A stretch of 64,000 nucleotides of DNA from Diploptera punctata (taxonomy: Eukaryota; Arthropoda; Insecta; Blattodea; Blaberidae), in contig JASPKZ010009901.1 in assembly GCA_030220185.1 (NCBI GenBank), positions 1 to 64,000 of the forward strand, read 5' to 3'. Both the position numbers and the translations under genes were made by a program. Position 1 is the first letter of the stretch. Each line of letters opens with the position of its first letter. Below are positions 1 through 10,524 of the stretch, in pieces. The notes beneath the pieces are model-generated. The model saw nothing but the letters and a program-made list of their open reading frames with translations, did no database searches and was not told the DNA's origin.

Positions 1-351
1 ATGTAGATGTTGTTTTAATATATTGACGAGTTTGATTTGATATTGTAAGACATGACAAACTGTATAAAATAATTAAATATAACAAAGGAATTCAGTTAAT
101 GTGGACCCTCCACGAGGCGGTTAAAGTGGACCTGGATCTACTTTACACGAATACGTATATTGTCTTTTTAAATAAAATTAAACGCGCAGAATTGTTTATA
201 TTCAATTCCGACCCCAATGGGTGAACACCTTCAGCTACGCATAACTCATAAACGACGTGTTTGCGACTATATGTTCCTTCACAAAAATTATCCTTTCTTC
301 ATGACCTATCATCCCTATCATTTTGTCGGCGAGGTCCTGTAACCCTGTCTA
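1..351. other. AT-rich spacer, no gene seen
   Basis: No open frame with protein-like composition and no repeat family recognised in this stretch. Confidence 0.5.
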
Positions 352-480
352 TTAATAATATCTTAAAATTGTAAAAATTATGTAATTTTTGTATAATTTT
401 ACTATTCGCTGATTGAGTGGATTACAAGGCCTTATGGCCTTAACTCTGCCATTAAAAATAAAGCATTATTATTATAATAT
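352..480 (+). mobile_element. LINE family L, 3' end
   Basis: The block with AAGGCCTTATGGCCTTAA, CTCTGCC and an AATAAA box followed by ATT repeats recurs at 19787-20265 (-), 33345-33600 (+) and 38893-39020 (-). In the last place it follows a reverse transcriptase reading frame, so it is the 3' UTR and tail of a CR1/Jockey-like LINE. Only the 3' end remains here. Confidence 0.7.
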
Positions 481-489
481 CGAAGTTTT

Positions 490-850
490 GTTCCGACGGT
501 ATAGTCATTGAATTCCTTGTGTAAGAGCAAACGCGGTGCTGAAATTCACCACAGATTTCAGAGTGCATACGGATATGTGTGTATGGGAGCCATCAGTGTT
601 AGGAAAGGGGTGAAACGTTTCAAAGATAGGAACACGAACATCCAAAATGAGCCTCATAGCGGTTCACCCTCGAACTATCTCCTTGGAACCCAACAAGAGA
701 GTTGATTAGAGAAGACAGACTTGTTACTGTGGATGAAATAACAGGTAAACTTGAAATAGGGCATAGTGAATTGCACGAAATAATTAAAAACTTGGGTTAT
801 CGAAAGTTTGTTCCCGTTGCTTCATATTCCAAGTTATTTATATTGCCCAC
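490..850 (+). pseudogene. Mariner-type transposase N-terminal remnant
   Basis: A frame from about 508 reads GAEIHHRFQSAYG, then KRFKDRNTNIQNEPHSGSPS, and after a stop near 703 the same kind of protein continues in another frame with REDRLVTVDEITGKL and IIKNLGYRK. This order (helix-turn-helix region, PxSGxP linker, second helix-turn-helix) is that of mariner-family transposases. The DDD/DDE catalytic part is absent and frames are broken, so it is a dead 5' fragment. It lies directly after a LINE 3' end; no terminal inverted repeat was found. Confidence 0.7.
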
Positions 851-1001
851 TACTTCAGCTTAACAAGAAAAGTCCTTACAGCAAAGACAAAACAGAATTA
901 GACATGGAGATAGATGATGCAGTCCTTTTGTATATAATTCCATACAATAGCTTTACTCCTTTATTAACAGTGAAACTCTATCTATATTAAACTCAACTTA
1001 A

Positions 1002-1052
1002 AAATAATAATAATAATAATAATAATAACAATAATAATAATAATAATAATCG
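1002..1052. repeat. (AAT)n microsatellite
   Basis: About 16 AAT units with one AAC interruption. It abuts the 3' side of the minus-strand LINE remnant that starts at 1077. Confidence 0.9.
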
Positions 1053-1076
1053 CTATAGTACATTCACGAATTTAGG

Positions 1077-1775
1077 TCATTTGTTGACCTGTTTCGGCCT
1101 CAAGAGAAACACCATCCAGAGTCTTTTGAGTGGACGTCCTGGTCTTCTTCTTCCTACAGGTTGATAGCTTAACATTTGTTTGGGTATCCTGTGATCTTCC
1201 ATTCGATGAACATGTTGCATCCATCTTGACTTATAATCAGGAATTTTGTTTTCTAAAGGTACCATGTGTAAAACTTCTAAGATGTCTTCATTTTTTGTGA
1301 TCTAGTACGTGTATCCTGCAGTCCTCCGAAGGTATCTCATTTCAGCAGATCTAAGTCTCTGTATATCCTTCTGTTTCAACGTCCATACTTCGCTACCATA
1401 CAAAAGAGTTGGAAGAGCCAGTTTTTGTACACTTTTAGTCTTGAATGTTTTTGGACTAACTGTGGCTTGAAGATAGAAATTATTAACCCCCAAAATTCTT
1501 AAAAATTTACATATTTTTGCATTTACATCCTTTTCTTCTTCATATGAGATATTGAATCTTAGATATGTAAAATTATTCACCTGCTCCAAAATTTTATAGT
1601 CAGTACAATTTTACTTCTGGCAGGACCTACACCTTGAAATGCCATAATTTTTGTTTTCTCTGTAGGTATCTTCAATCCATATTCTTCTGTAATTTTGTTA
1701 AATTCATACAGACCTTTCTGTAGATTATCTTCCGAATTTGCTATTATTATTTGGTCATCTGCAAACAATAGGGTG
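1077..1775 (-). pseudogene. LINE reverse transcriptase C-terminal remnant
   Basis: Three overlapping minus-strand frames join into one decayed protein. 1768-1577 has the polymerase motif FADDQ and a PTEKTK stretch. 1589-1302 has LPTLLYGSEVWTLKQKD and RLRSAEMRYLRRTAGY. 1265-1077 has HVHRMEDHRIPKQ and GRRRPGRPLKR. This is the order of the end of the polymerase domain and C-terminal domain of non-LTR retrotransposons. At least two frameshifts and a missing 5' part make it non-functional. Same general family as fragments at 15.4, 16.5, 24.1 and 55.1 kb (family B). Confidence 0.8.
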
Positions 1776-1789
1776 TTTAATTTGTGTGA

Positions 1790-2560
1790 AATAATAATAA
1801 AAATATTAAAGAAAAGTTGTAAATTAAAATTATTTCCCTAAAAATACAATACTACAATATTGGTTAAGGATTAATTAAAATATGTAGTAAATAAACGTAA
1901 GTAAACTCCATATAACCCGGACATGTAATCTGAATTTCTTTATAAAACTAATAATTGTACAATCCAGAAGTCGATAACCTTAGCGCTGACAATACTGCAC
2001 ACTGATTTCATAACAGTTACAATATTGAACAAAACGATTGTCTAAACTGCGGGAAGCATGTTTGAAGTGAAGATAAAAATCAGCATGTCATGCTTCATGT
2101 AAGTCACTAATCTCTATTTTTATTTTCATTTACTTTTTTTGTCATGCCACATAAGCTGTCTTATTATTCGATAATATCAATATTTGATTATTAACGTGCA
2201 TTATGATTATTGTTCCATTATATCTTTAAATTGCAGATATTATTTTAACATCAGTAAATTGCTCATTGATTAAAACATATTAAGTTTTTACATAAGATAT
2301 TCAGCTATATATAGGCCTACTGTTATTCTACTTTCCAGAAATTAACATAACACAAAATTGTAATAAATTCTGGAGTAAAAATATTGTATGAAATCTTAAT
2401 ATCTAAGGGATGTCATGCGAATTCAAGTTAACATGGAAATCTGAATTAAAATGTATTTGTAGGTATACAAAGGTAACAAATTTACAGGTGGTGAAAATAT
2501 ACAGCCTTTGAAATAATTGTTGGCGCACAGATAATTTTCAAGTCACAGAACGAAGCCACT
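1790..2560. other. Spacer without recognised features
   Basis: AT-rich, no coding signal. One TAGGCCTA palindrome at 2312-2319. Confidence 0.5.
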
Positions 2561-2744
2561 GCTCATGACCAGAGGTCAGTTGTTTGGTTGACAAGTAGAC
2601 GACTATTTAAGAGACTAAAATCCGTTCTATTTCGTTGTGTGACGTGCAATGGAAAATAATTTCGCGTATATAAGTAGTGCGGTAAATGCTGTAAATAAAA
2701 CAAAGTAAAAACAAAAAACAAAACAAAGAAAGTTAATGAGATAA

Positions 2745-2850
2745 GGGCGACAGAGAAAAAAAAGCATGATTGCGGAATCGAACAAGCGACCTCCTGCATG
2801 GGAAATATAAGCTCCTTCCACTAGACCACTACTGTTCCCTGCTAGAAACT
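2745..2850 (-). repeat. tRNA-like SINE head
   Basis: On the minus strand an A-box-like TGGTCTAGTGG is followed about 30 nt later by a B-box-like TGTTCGATTCC and then a T8 run (Pol III stop). The arms do not fold as a clean tRNA, so this is a tRNA-derived repeat head rather than a tRNA gene. Confidence 0.5.
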
Positions 2851-2891
2851 GTCTGTATGAAGCGATGCAATACTCCAGGAATTACTTGTAT

Positions 2892-3227
2892 CCATCTATA
2901 GTAATTCTGCCCGAAGGCAGGTCCTTCACTGCAATCATAGCATTTTCATGCTATGTTTGCAGCTTTACTAGGGAATTATAGGTGTGGTAGCTTCCCGTTG
3001 CTTTCCACACCGGTGAAGGATGATGGTCATGATGGTGATGATAATGATGATGATGGCCATGTGATTTCGGGGACCGTTTGGGCCATAAAGTTTTCCTGAC
3101 ATTTGTCTTACAGGTGAGGAAAACCCCCGATAAAAACCTCACCCAGAAAAACTGCCCCAACCGGAGATCGAACCCGGGCCCGCTGCGTGACAAGGCAGCA
3201 CACTACCTTGAGACCACATCGGTGGAC
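2892..3227 (-). mobile_element. SINE family V, full length
   Basis: Full 336-bp copy. Reading on the minus strand, the head has a tRNA-Val-like 3' half with a perfect B box (GGTTCGATCTCC-type), then a body containing TGACATTTGTCTTAC (as its complement), an ATC/ATG-rich hinge and a tail with a small hairpin CTGCC/GGCAG. It is bounded by an exact 11-bp target duplication ATTACTTGTAT at 2881-2891 and 3228-3238. Eight other copies exist in the window. Confidence 0.9.
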
Positions 3228-3256
3228 ATTACTTGTATAATAAAATTATATAGGCC

Positions 3257-4150
3257 TATTCTTCTTCTTCTTCTTCGGCTTTCCCCCACTTATAGGTTTG
3301 CCGTCTTCAGTTTCCATTTATCTACATCATTCCAATCTCCCTCTTCCAAATTCCTATCATCCATTATTGTTCTGACGTAATTTTCCATTTCCATCTAGGT
3401 CTGCCACGTTTATTTCTTCCAAGGGGTGACCATTGGTATATTTTTTTTGGCCATCTTCCATTTTCCATTCTTTGTACGTGGACATACCATTTAAGCGTTT
3501 GATTTTCAATCCTCTTAACAACAGATGTGGTGACATTCATTTCTCTCCAAAGGAATTCATTTATTTTATCCTGTCTTGTTTTTTTGAGGCTTCTTCTAAA
3601 ATAATCAAATTCAACTGTTCTAATTTTATTCTTTTGTAATTCCGTTAAAGACCAAGTTTCAGTTCCATATGACAAAATATTCTGTATTATGCTCTTATAA
3701 AATTTCATTTTAGTTTCCTTTGTAATAGTTTTGTTCCAAATTACTCCATGTAATGTCTTAGTTGCATTTTTTGCCATTGCAATTTTAGTCTGTACATTCT
3801 CTCACATGTACCTAAACTTGTAATTACTGACCCAAGATATTTAAAAAATGCACACTTTATTATTTTCCCTGTTTCAAGTATGAGGTCATCCACATCCTTT
3901 CCCAAACACATATATTCTGTTTTCTGTAAATTCATATTCATTCCCCATTTTTTATATTCTTTCATTAGTTTATTTATCATATATTTCATATCATCTTCAT
4001 CCCCTGCAAAAATTATTTGATCATTTGCAAACAACAATGAATGCAGTATATTTTTCCTTCTATAGGAATACCCATTTCAGAACATTTTATATACCATAAG
4101 TTAAGAGCCTGGTCTAAATAAATGTTGAAAAGAAGACGCATTTTACAATA
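3257..4150 (-). pseudogene. LINE reverse transcriptase remnant
   Basis: Minus-strand frames 4037-3741 and 3777-3364 together read MLFANDQIIFAGDEDD, LQKTEYMCLG, FKYLGSVIT, then ILSYGTETWSLT, RTVEFDYFRRS, and GRNKRGRPRWKW. The catalytic motif is FANDQ instead of FADDQ, a change that would inactivate the polymerase. 3' end marked by a TTC (GAA) repeat at 3260-3276. Similar in layout to LINE K at 60.5 kb but diverged. Confidence 0.8.
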
Positions 4151-4213
4151 GTAGTGGAAATAAACAATCTTGTTATGCCTTGTGTTTTTTAAACACAGTA
4201 ACGAGATTTTACA

Positions 4214-4254
<41 letters not shown>

Positions 4255-4272
4255 AATGATAAGAAAAATAAA

Positions 4273-4343
4273 TGCCTGGACGGGATTCGAACCCGGATCT
4301 CTGAGTCTGTACCTCAGCGTGATATCCATTACACTACCAGGCG
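4273..4343 (-). tRNA. tRNA-like Pol III unit, minus copy (pseudo-tRNA)
   Basis: 71 nt. Acceptor CGCCTGG pairs with CCAGGCA except for the terminal C-A. The D stem has 3 pairs. The anticodon stem CTGAG/CTCAG is perfect with loop GTACAGA (U33 present, nominal anticodon ACA). The T arm is CGGG/CCCG around TTCGAAT. A box TAGTGTAATGG and B box GGTTCGAATCC are intact and a T5 run follows within about 15 nt. ACA is not a normal eukaryotic Cys anticodon (GCA is used), so a working tRNA is doubtful, but Pol III transcription is plausible. Confidence 0.5.
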
Positions 4344-4373
4344 AATCCAATTCAAACACTTATTTTTTTTATT

Positions 4374-4444
4374 CGCCTGGTAGTGTAATGGATATCACGC
4401 TGAGGTACAGACTCAGAGATCCGGGTTCGAATCCCGTCCAGGCA
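4374..4444 (+). tRNA. tRNA-like Pol III unit, plus copy (pseudo-tRNA)
   Basis: Identical in sequence to the minus-strand copy 30 bp away and divergent from it (5' ends face each other). A box, B box, anticodon arm and downstream TTTTT are all intact. Three more copies lie at 37095, 37395 and 37700. Confidence 0.5.
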
Positions 4445-4639
4445 TTTATTTTTCTTATCATTCCATATTAAGTTTGCATTGCTCAATGTTAAACATTTAA
4501 TATAACATATATATAGGCCTATATATATATATATATATATATGAGCTGTTTCCTTTAGTTAATTAATTTCCCTATATATATACAAATGTATTTATATAAC
4601 GTAGCCTGGTAACGTTTAGGCAATATAAAAAAATAACGA

Positions 4640-4735
4640 CGTTATTAAAAAAATTCCTGACCAGGATCGAACCTGGGCCTGCGTCGTCGCAAGAAAGCAT
4701 CTTACCGACTGCTTTACTAAGTGAACGATACTAAT
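4640..4735 (-). repeat. tRNA-like SINE head
   Basis: Minus strand: an A-box-like TAGTAAAGCAGTCGG and a B box GGTTCGATCCTGG, followed by a run of Ts (A7 on the + strand at 4646). Different from the other tRNA-like heads; no tail recognised. Confidence 0.5.
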
Positions 4736-4984
4736 ACTGCATCAGAAGTAAGCGCTAATTTGCAATTGATTGGTGTAAGAGACCATTACTCGCTTTCAGT
4801 CATCTGATAACTCTCTTAACTTAGAAATTCAATTAATAAATTTATTTGTTGAAACGATTGGTATAAATCTATGATTGGCCCCTTATGCCGCCGGATTTGA
4901 CCTTAAAGGAGACAGCACATGTAACAACTTACTCGTGTGAATCGCTCTTCAAAACTTATAACTTTCCACCATCAAGAGTTGCGC

Positions 4985-5757
4985 CATCATTTTTTTCAAA
5001 GGCTGTACCTTTATCCATATTTGGTTCGTCTTCCGGGCTTATAGGCCGTGGTCTGGTTGTCTTCTTACTCGACGTTTCGTCTACTGCTGCGGTAGACATC
5101 ATCAGGAGATACTGCGTGCTTTCTGTGAACTCCTCAACAGTCGGCTGCAGACTGGTTGGTCGTTGGAAACTGTCTCTCTGTTTATTGCTAAACCCCGGGT
5201 GGAGGGGAGGTTTTCTGCGCGCACCGAGTTGTGCGCTGTATTGCCGTGTGCCGAAGTCATAGGCTTCGTTGTCGTGTTAAGCAGTGCTGGGATCCAAATT
5301 TTGTTTATCTTCAAGGTTTCTTCTTTTTTGTTGAAGGAATTTTTATGTTTGTATATTTCTATAGCTTCTCTGTATAGTCTGGTGTAGTAATGTGATGTTT
5401 GTGATAATACCTGGGTATCTTCAAATCTTATAATATGTTGTTGGTTGTTCATACAGTGTTCCGCTACGGCCGATTTTTCATTTGTTTTAACCTGCAGTGT
5501 CTCATGTGTTCTTGTAATCGTGTGTTGATCATTCTCTTTGTTGTACCGATGTACACCTCTCCACAGCTGCACGGATACGATATATACCGGCATGATTCAA
5601 AGGATCTCTAGTGTCTTTGGCTGGGCGCAGTATATTGCTGATTTTTGTGTTGGTTTGTAGGTTGTTGCTATGTTGTATTTCTTTAATAATCGTCCAATTT
5701 TCTCTGTTGTTGTTTTGATATAAGGTACCTTTAACCTGTCCTTAAAATGGCAACATC
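4985..5757 (-). pseudogene. Penelope-like retroelement, GIY-YIG end
   Basis: The minus strand from 5757 reads PYIKTTTEKIGRLLKKYNI, then (other frame) PCSCGEVYIGTTKRMINTRL with LQEHMRH, then after a frameshift near 5480 KSAVAEHCMNNQQHIIRFED and REAIEIYKHKNSFNKKEETL. This is the linker plus GIY-YIG endonuclease of Penelope-like elements: CxCGxxYIG motif, TR..EH, and the AVAEH and REAIEI blocks. The reverse transcriptase part upstream is missing. Frameshift and in-frame TAG show it is dead. The rest of the 3' region down to about 4985 has the low-complexity C-terminal stretch typical of such elements. Confidence 0.75.
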
Positions 5758-5862
5758 ACATAACCAAAATGCACTGTTAGTTACATTATTAATTTAATTT
5801 TAAATATTTTAAATATTATAGACTTAATTATTTTAAATTTAAATTTTATTTGAATCGTATTC

Positions 5863-6613
5863 ATTATCATAAGTAATGCCACGAGTGATTTCCAAATGAT
5901 CGATAAATTCACGACTCACGAAGTGAGGAGTGAATTTATCTAGAGAATTTGGAAATCAAGAGTGGCATTTGTTAGGACTATTTAACGAATAAATTAAGCT
6001 GTTTACTCACAAATCATTATTTAACTATAGTTATTTTAAAATATTTATATATTTAATGTAAACGGCGATGTTTGAAAACAAATGAGAAACGATAGGTACG
6101 CTTCATCTGTTTCTTTTGTTTATCACTGCAACCAGATCATACTATTTATTGCCAAAGGAACGCAATATTGTAAGAATGCTCTAGTGGAGAAAAAATGAAA
6201 CACATCAAACTATATATTAATTCATTTCTGATGTCGTATGATGTAAATATGACAATTATATTTTTCTGGATTGTTACCTGGAAAAAATACATTTAAGAAA
6301 GTGCCAACAGTGGTTTCTTTTTTTGGTGGTCTAAACAATTGCTACAAATGTTTTTATATTAACTCCCGCATGCGGCATGTGTTGACATTCATGCACTATA
6401 TATACAATCTGGTAGCCGTATTTCTCACGGGCTCATTCACTGCAAAATAATGGTCAGACCTGTTCAGAATATCAAAAAGGAGGAGCCTTCTTTAATATGC
6501 TAATTATAACACTAATAAATATTTCGTGAAACACGACTCTGATTGGTTGTAGAACAGAAATCATTGAAACGTGATTGGTCATTGAGTCCCATTTGGGGCA
6601 CGAGTTAAATAGT
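5863..6613 (+). mobile_element. B-MITE copy 1 (non-autonomous, ~0.75 kb)
   Basis: One of five copies in the window. It begins with a ~95-bp palindrome (5870-5965: ATGCCACGAGTGATTTCC pairing with GGAAATCAAGAGTGGCAT, tip CTCACGAAGTGAG), then GGACTATTTAAC at 5970, ~630 bp of AT-rich non-coding body, and ends with the inverse GTTAAATAGTC at 6603-6613. Near the end are two inverted CCAAT boxes (ATTGG at 6542 and 6573). No transposase frame. Confidence 0.8.
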
Positions 6614-6619
6614 CCTGGT

Positions 6620-7165
6620 AATTTCAATACCAAATGGAATGTCATAGTGACAAGTACCAACTCTCCGGGCAACGCGACAGGTCAAAATATTGTAAGTAGG
6701 TGTGTAGTACCACGATAACGTAGTGTCTACTCTACTGCGTTCCTTATTTTCCATAGGCCTAATAGTCCATTGATAATGACTCATGCAATCGTTCAAAAGT
6801 AAGTTGATGCTGACAAAAAAATCAGTCTACAAACCAACTCACCCGTTTTATTAACAAACTCTTATAAACTGAGAGATAGAAGGCCAAGAAGTATCGGTTT
6901 GATAGTTGGTACAATATTTTGTCACATTCGATAAAACTTTTAAAATATCACGGACATAAAACAATTATGTAGCTTTTGAAACATTAAGAAGTCTGTAAAA
7001 ATTTCGCGACACCATCTTTATTACAAGTAATATAAGTTATCAGAAATCTTGGTCCTTGTTTAAATTCCGTTTTATAAAGACGTAAATGGTCAAATTTCCG
7101 TGGTTTCATTCATGGAAAATATAAAATTTGTTTATTATGGATACTTATATTTAAGATATTTAATA
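6620..7165. other. Spacer without recognised features
   Basis: No coding or repeat homology recognised within the window. One TAGGCCTA at 6754-6761. Confidence 0.45.
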
Positions 7166-7166
7166 T

Positions 7167-7198
<32 letters not shown>

Positions 7199-7203
<5 letters not shown>

Positions 7204-7540
7204 ATCCATAGTAATTCTGCCCGAGGGCAGGTCTTTCACTGCAATCATAGCATTTTCATGCAATGCTTTGCAGCTTTACTAGGGAATTGTAGGTGTGGTA
7301 GCTTCCCGTTGCTTTCCACACCGGTGAAGGATGATGATAATAATAAGGATTATGATGATGATGATGATGGCCATGTGATTTAGGGGACCATTTGGGCCTT
7401 AAAGTTTTCCTGACATTTGTCTTACAGGTGAGGAAAAACCCCGATAAAAACCTCACCCAGAAAAACTGTCCCGACCGGGATCGATCCCGGACCCGCTGCA
7501 TGACAAAGAAGCACGCTACCTCGAGACCACAGCGGTGGAC
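7199..7540 (-). mobile_element. SINE family V, full length, inside (AT)n
   Basis: Full copy with B box, TGACATTTGTCTTAC block and tail. It is flanked by (AT)n on both sides (about 7168-7200 and 7543-7579), so it appears to have landed in an AT microsatellite. Another (AT)n lies at 7699-7723. Confidence 0.85.
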
Positions 7541-7542
7541 TA

Positions 7543-7581
<39 letters not shown>

Positions 7582-7724
7582 CATCATCGTTATCTTCACT
7601 TTAAGGTTTAGGCGTTCACCTGTTCCGAATTCTTAATTATTCTCCTTCCATCTATATTCTCTACATTCTATTTTTTTGTGATTTTTGTGTCTCGTGAAAT
7701 ATATATATATATATATATATATAC

Positions 7725-8330
7725 ACCATTATGGGAGTCAGAAGAAGTACAAATTATAATAAAAATAATAACTTAATGAACACAAATCTTGTGCGATTAT
7801 TAATGTAGTCTGTATCAATAGTGAGTTATATTTGTTGGCATAGTCTACATTTCGAAATATTGTATCAAATATCTTTTTAGTTATTATAGACTAATCGATT
7901 TAGACAAATAATAAACCAACATTTAATTTTAAAATATTTAATTCAGTAAAACATTTTTTAAAACATTCAAAACAAACGCATTTATAATATAAAAATACGA
8001 GTTTAGCTTACCTAACATACTATAGGCGCATGTGATTACATTCTCTATGGTCATAAATTTGATATATTTTCTTTCGGTTACATTCTAAGTAGGTAAAGGT
8101 CTTGATTCAATCCCAATAACTGCTATTTCATTGAGAAGGCCTTGACAAATTCAAAAGATATTTAAAGATATAAAAGATATAAAAGTCTAGCTAATAAGAT
8201 TATTGTTAAAAGTTATTTTATTTACCTATGTTGGTCAGAGAATATATTAATTTCACACATATAATTGAAGAAGACAAACATGAAATACCACAATTTAAAA
8301 TTTAATATCATCTTGTATCTTGTAAGCCCA
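7725..8330. other. Spacer without recognised features
   Basis: AT-rich; no coding frame or repeat recognised. Confidence 0.45.
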
Positions 8331-8334
8331 TGTT

Positions 8335-8716
8335 TCCCTTAACAGAGATTTAGGCGCTCTCCCCCTACAGGGAAGAATTTGAACCATACTAATTTAGTTA
8401 CACCTGTTTTCGTATAGATGTCATTTGAGTGGTCCGTGGTCAGCGTTCCGCCTCATACTGACATCTAGTAAACCAAGGTAGTACTAGGACAGGAAAATTC
8501 GGTAAATTTTGCTTAGAGGCTTTTCATTCAGGCTTAAGGAACTTTTACGAGCCTGAAAATCTTCAGACTCGGGACCCGCGGCTTAAAGTCCCTCCCGGAG
8601 GACTTGCTCCTTGGATTTTTCCATCCTAAAAAAATCCATCGACCCCGGCCGGGTTTGAACCCGCGACCCCCAGGTCCAGAGGCAAGGAGCATTACCACTA
8701 GTTCACCGCGGTTAAG
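8335..8716 (-). mobile_element. SINE family F, full-length-like
   Basis: The minus strand starts with a tRNA-like head (8716 down to about 8640): A-box-like TAGTGGTAATGCTCC and B box GGGTTCAAACCCGG. The body contains AGCCGCGGGTCCCGAG and a hairpin-like ATTTTTTTAGGATGG/CCATCC... region. A diverged headless copy is at 28225-28445. Confidence 0.7.
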
Positions 8717-8726
8717 TATAGGCCTA

Positions 8727-9290
8727 TAATGAATTTGTAGATAAATTGGGACGAGAATTATATAGGCCTATATTTAGTCATTATATTAATAAAGATAATT
8801 GGAAGATAAGAAAATAAACATTTAGAATTAAGTCTTAAATAAATAGTACTAAATTCAGGTAACAATGCTTAGGTGTATGAGAAAAAAAGAATAACGATTA
8901 TTTGTGTAGGTAGAGCTTCATTTTTCACGGCAAGCCCCAGTCTTTTAAACTACCTTGATACTGTACTTTCACCCTCATGTCTTGGTAATGTTCATAAAGT
9001 TTTACCCTTTCTATAGAACAAGAGATTTCTGTTGTTGATACACGTCAATTTGATGGAAGATACGGTCACAAATGCTTGTTCTTGACAATATGATAAATGT
9101 GTTTTATCATTCTATTATATTTAGTCATGTTCTCTAATGCCATAACTACTACTTTTCCCTATCATGATCATGCAGATAATTCTTGTTGCTTGCTTTTGAT
9201 TAAGCTTGAATTAAATTATGAAATTGTTTAACGAATACAGGATGTAGGAGACTATTATAAATAACTTCTTTCATTAACTGAGTTAAAATT
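8727..9290. other. Spacer without recognised features
   Basis: No coding frame; one TAGGCCTA at 8763-8770. Confidence 0.45.
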
Positions 9291-9294
9291 TAAA

Positions 9295-9575
9295 ACATAA
9301 GGGAAGATAACAAAAGTGATCGTACACCAGGCCATTAGGAGACTCTTCTGTTGGTAGAAGATTAAGAATCCCAACTTTTTAGACAATCGAAACGAGATAC
9401 CAGCCGGATTGTCAGCCCTGCTTGACGGCCACTTTTTCTCACAACACATGGCCATACGTTTGATACTAATTTCAGTTAGAGACTGAGTTGGCCTCAGAGT
9501 CATGATGCTGCCACAAGGTTTAGGGCAGTTTAAATGTCGATAACGGGATTCAAATTCCCGACTTTTCGGCTTGTA
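9295..9575 (-). mobile_element. SINE family D, diverged copy
   Basis: Shares with the complete D copy at 46657-46960 the blocks AGACAATCG, CAGCCGG, TCAGCCCTGC.TGACGGCC and TTTCAGTTAGAG.CTGAG (here on the minus strand). The head region is degenerate. Confidence 0.65.
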
Positions 9576-9576
9576 G

Positions 9577-9710
9577 CATATTATAATATTATAATGAATA
9601 TGTGAAAATAAAAATTAATGTCTGAACCAGGAATCGAACCGTGGACCTCTAGTTCTCCAGACTAGTGTGCAACCCAAGATACTTGGTACAAACACCAACA
9701 ATTCCTTCCA
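9577..9710 (-). repeat. tRNA-Ser-like repeat, copy 1
   Basis: On the minus strand a clean anticodon arm CTAGT-CTGGAGA-ACTAG (7-nt loop, nominal anticodon GGA, Ser) is followed by the B box GGTTCGATTCC. The acceptor stem cannot be completed, so it is a tRNA-derived module. The same module recurs at 9918-9990 within an inverted repeat. Confidence 0.6.
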
Positions 9711-9863
9711 CATATACAAATCTATAATTCTCGTTTCGTCCGCTGTCAGGTTGGTGTCACTACCATCGCCAACGGCCGGCTTCGTTTAGAAGTAGGCCTA
9801 TCTATACTTGAGAATTTTATATCACCACTTTTATAAGCAGTAAACGATGCTATTTAACATTTT

Positions 9864-10035
9864 CCAATACTGTTATTTTAACACAGTTCCAATAATGGAT
9901 CATATTATAATATTATAATGATATTGTGAAAAAAAAATTAATGTCTGAACCAGGAATCAAACCATGGGCCTTTAGTTCTCCAGACTAATAGGCCTATGAT
10001 CCATTATTGGAACTGTGTTAAAATAACAGTATTGG
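9864..10035. repeat. Foldback element with tRNA-Ser-like core
   Basis: Perfect 40-bp inverted repeats at 9864-9903 and 9996-10035 (ends CCAATACTG/CAGTATTGG) enclose 92 bp that contain a second copy of the tRNA-Ser-like module (9930-9985, minus). Same architecture as the tRNA-like foldback at 37018-37230, with unrelated sequence. Confidence 0.85.
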
Positions 10036-10049
10036 AACATTGTAGCATA

Positions 10050-10513
10050 CTTACTTACTCACTGGCACTATCGAACCCGTAGGTTCATGGCCGCGCGGAC
10101 ATAAGCTCTCCATACATCCCTAACCTGAGCTAATGTTTTCCAATCATTTCCCGTAATCTACTTCCCTCAAATCATAGTTAATGTTATTCTCCCACCTCAT
10201 TCTTGGTCTACCAACAGGGCTTTTTGCCTCTGGCTTTCCTACAAGAAGCTTCCATGCACATCTTTCATTCCCCATACGCGCAACATGTCCTGCCCATCGC
10301 AGTCTATGAGATTTAACTGTTCTTATTATATCTGGCTTCCTATAAAGACCATGTAGTTCATTGTTATGTAGTCTTCTCCATTAACCTGTCTGTCCATCTC
10401 TCTTTGGTCCAAAAATCTTCCTTAGAACTTCATTCTCAAATACTCGCAATCTCCCTTCCTCCCTTAAAGTAAGAGTTCATGTTTCGCACCCATACAATAT
10501 AACTGGTAGAATA
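10050..10513 (-). mobile_element. LINE family A, 5'-truncated, with target duplication
   Basis: 3' end (GTAA repeats, then the GTGCCAGTGAGTAAG motif) at 10050, reading to a truncation at 10513. Minus strand encodes remnants of GCETWTL, RRLRWAGHVARM and GRPRMRWENN with stops. Flanked by an exact 11-bp duplication ATTGTAGCATA at 10039-10049 and 10514-10524. Confidence 0.9.
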
Positions 10514-10524
10514 ATTGTAGCATA

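Larger units (their letters stand above)
4249..4468. repeat. Perfect palindrome carrying two tRNA-like units
   Basis: Arms 4249-4346 and 4371-4468 are exact reverse complements over 98 bp, with a 24-bp centre. Each arm contains the same tRNA-like unit and flanking TTTATTTTTCTTATCATTCC. Left side runs into (AT)n at 4218-4250; right side continues into sequence homologous to the right inverted repeat of the element at 37018-37230. Perfect identity means a recent event, or an assembly artefact. Confidence 0.95.

Noticed and set aside
4213..4252. Repeated ATAT as a TATA box
   Set aside because: It is an AT microsatellite bordering a palindrome; no gene follows.
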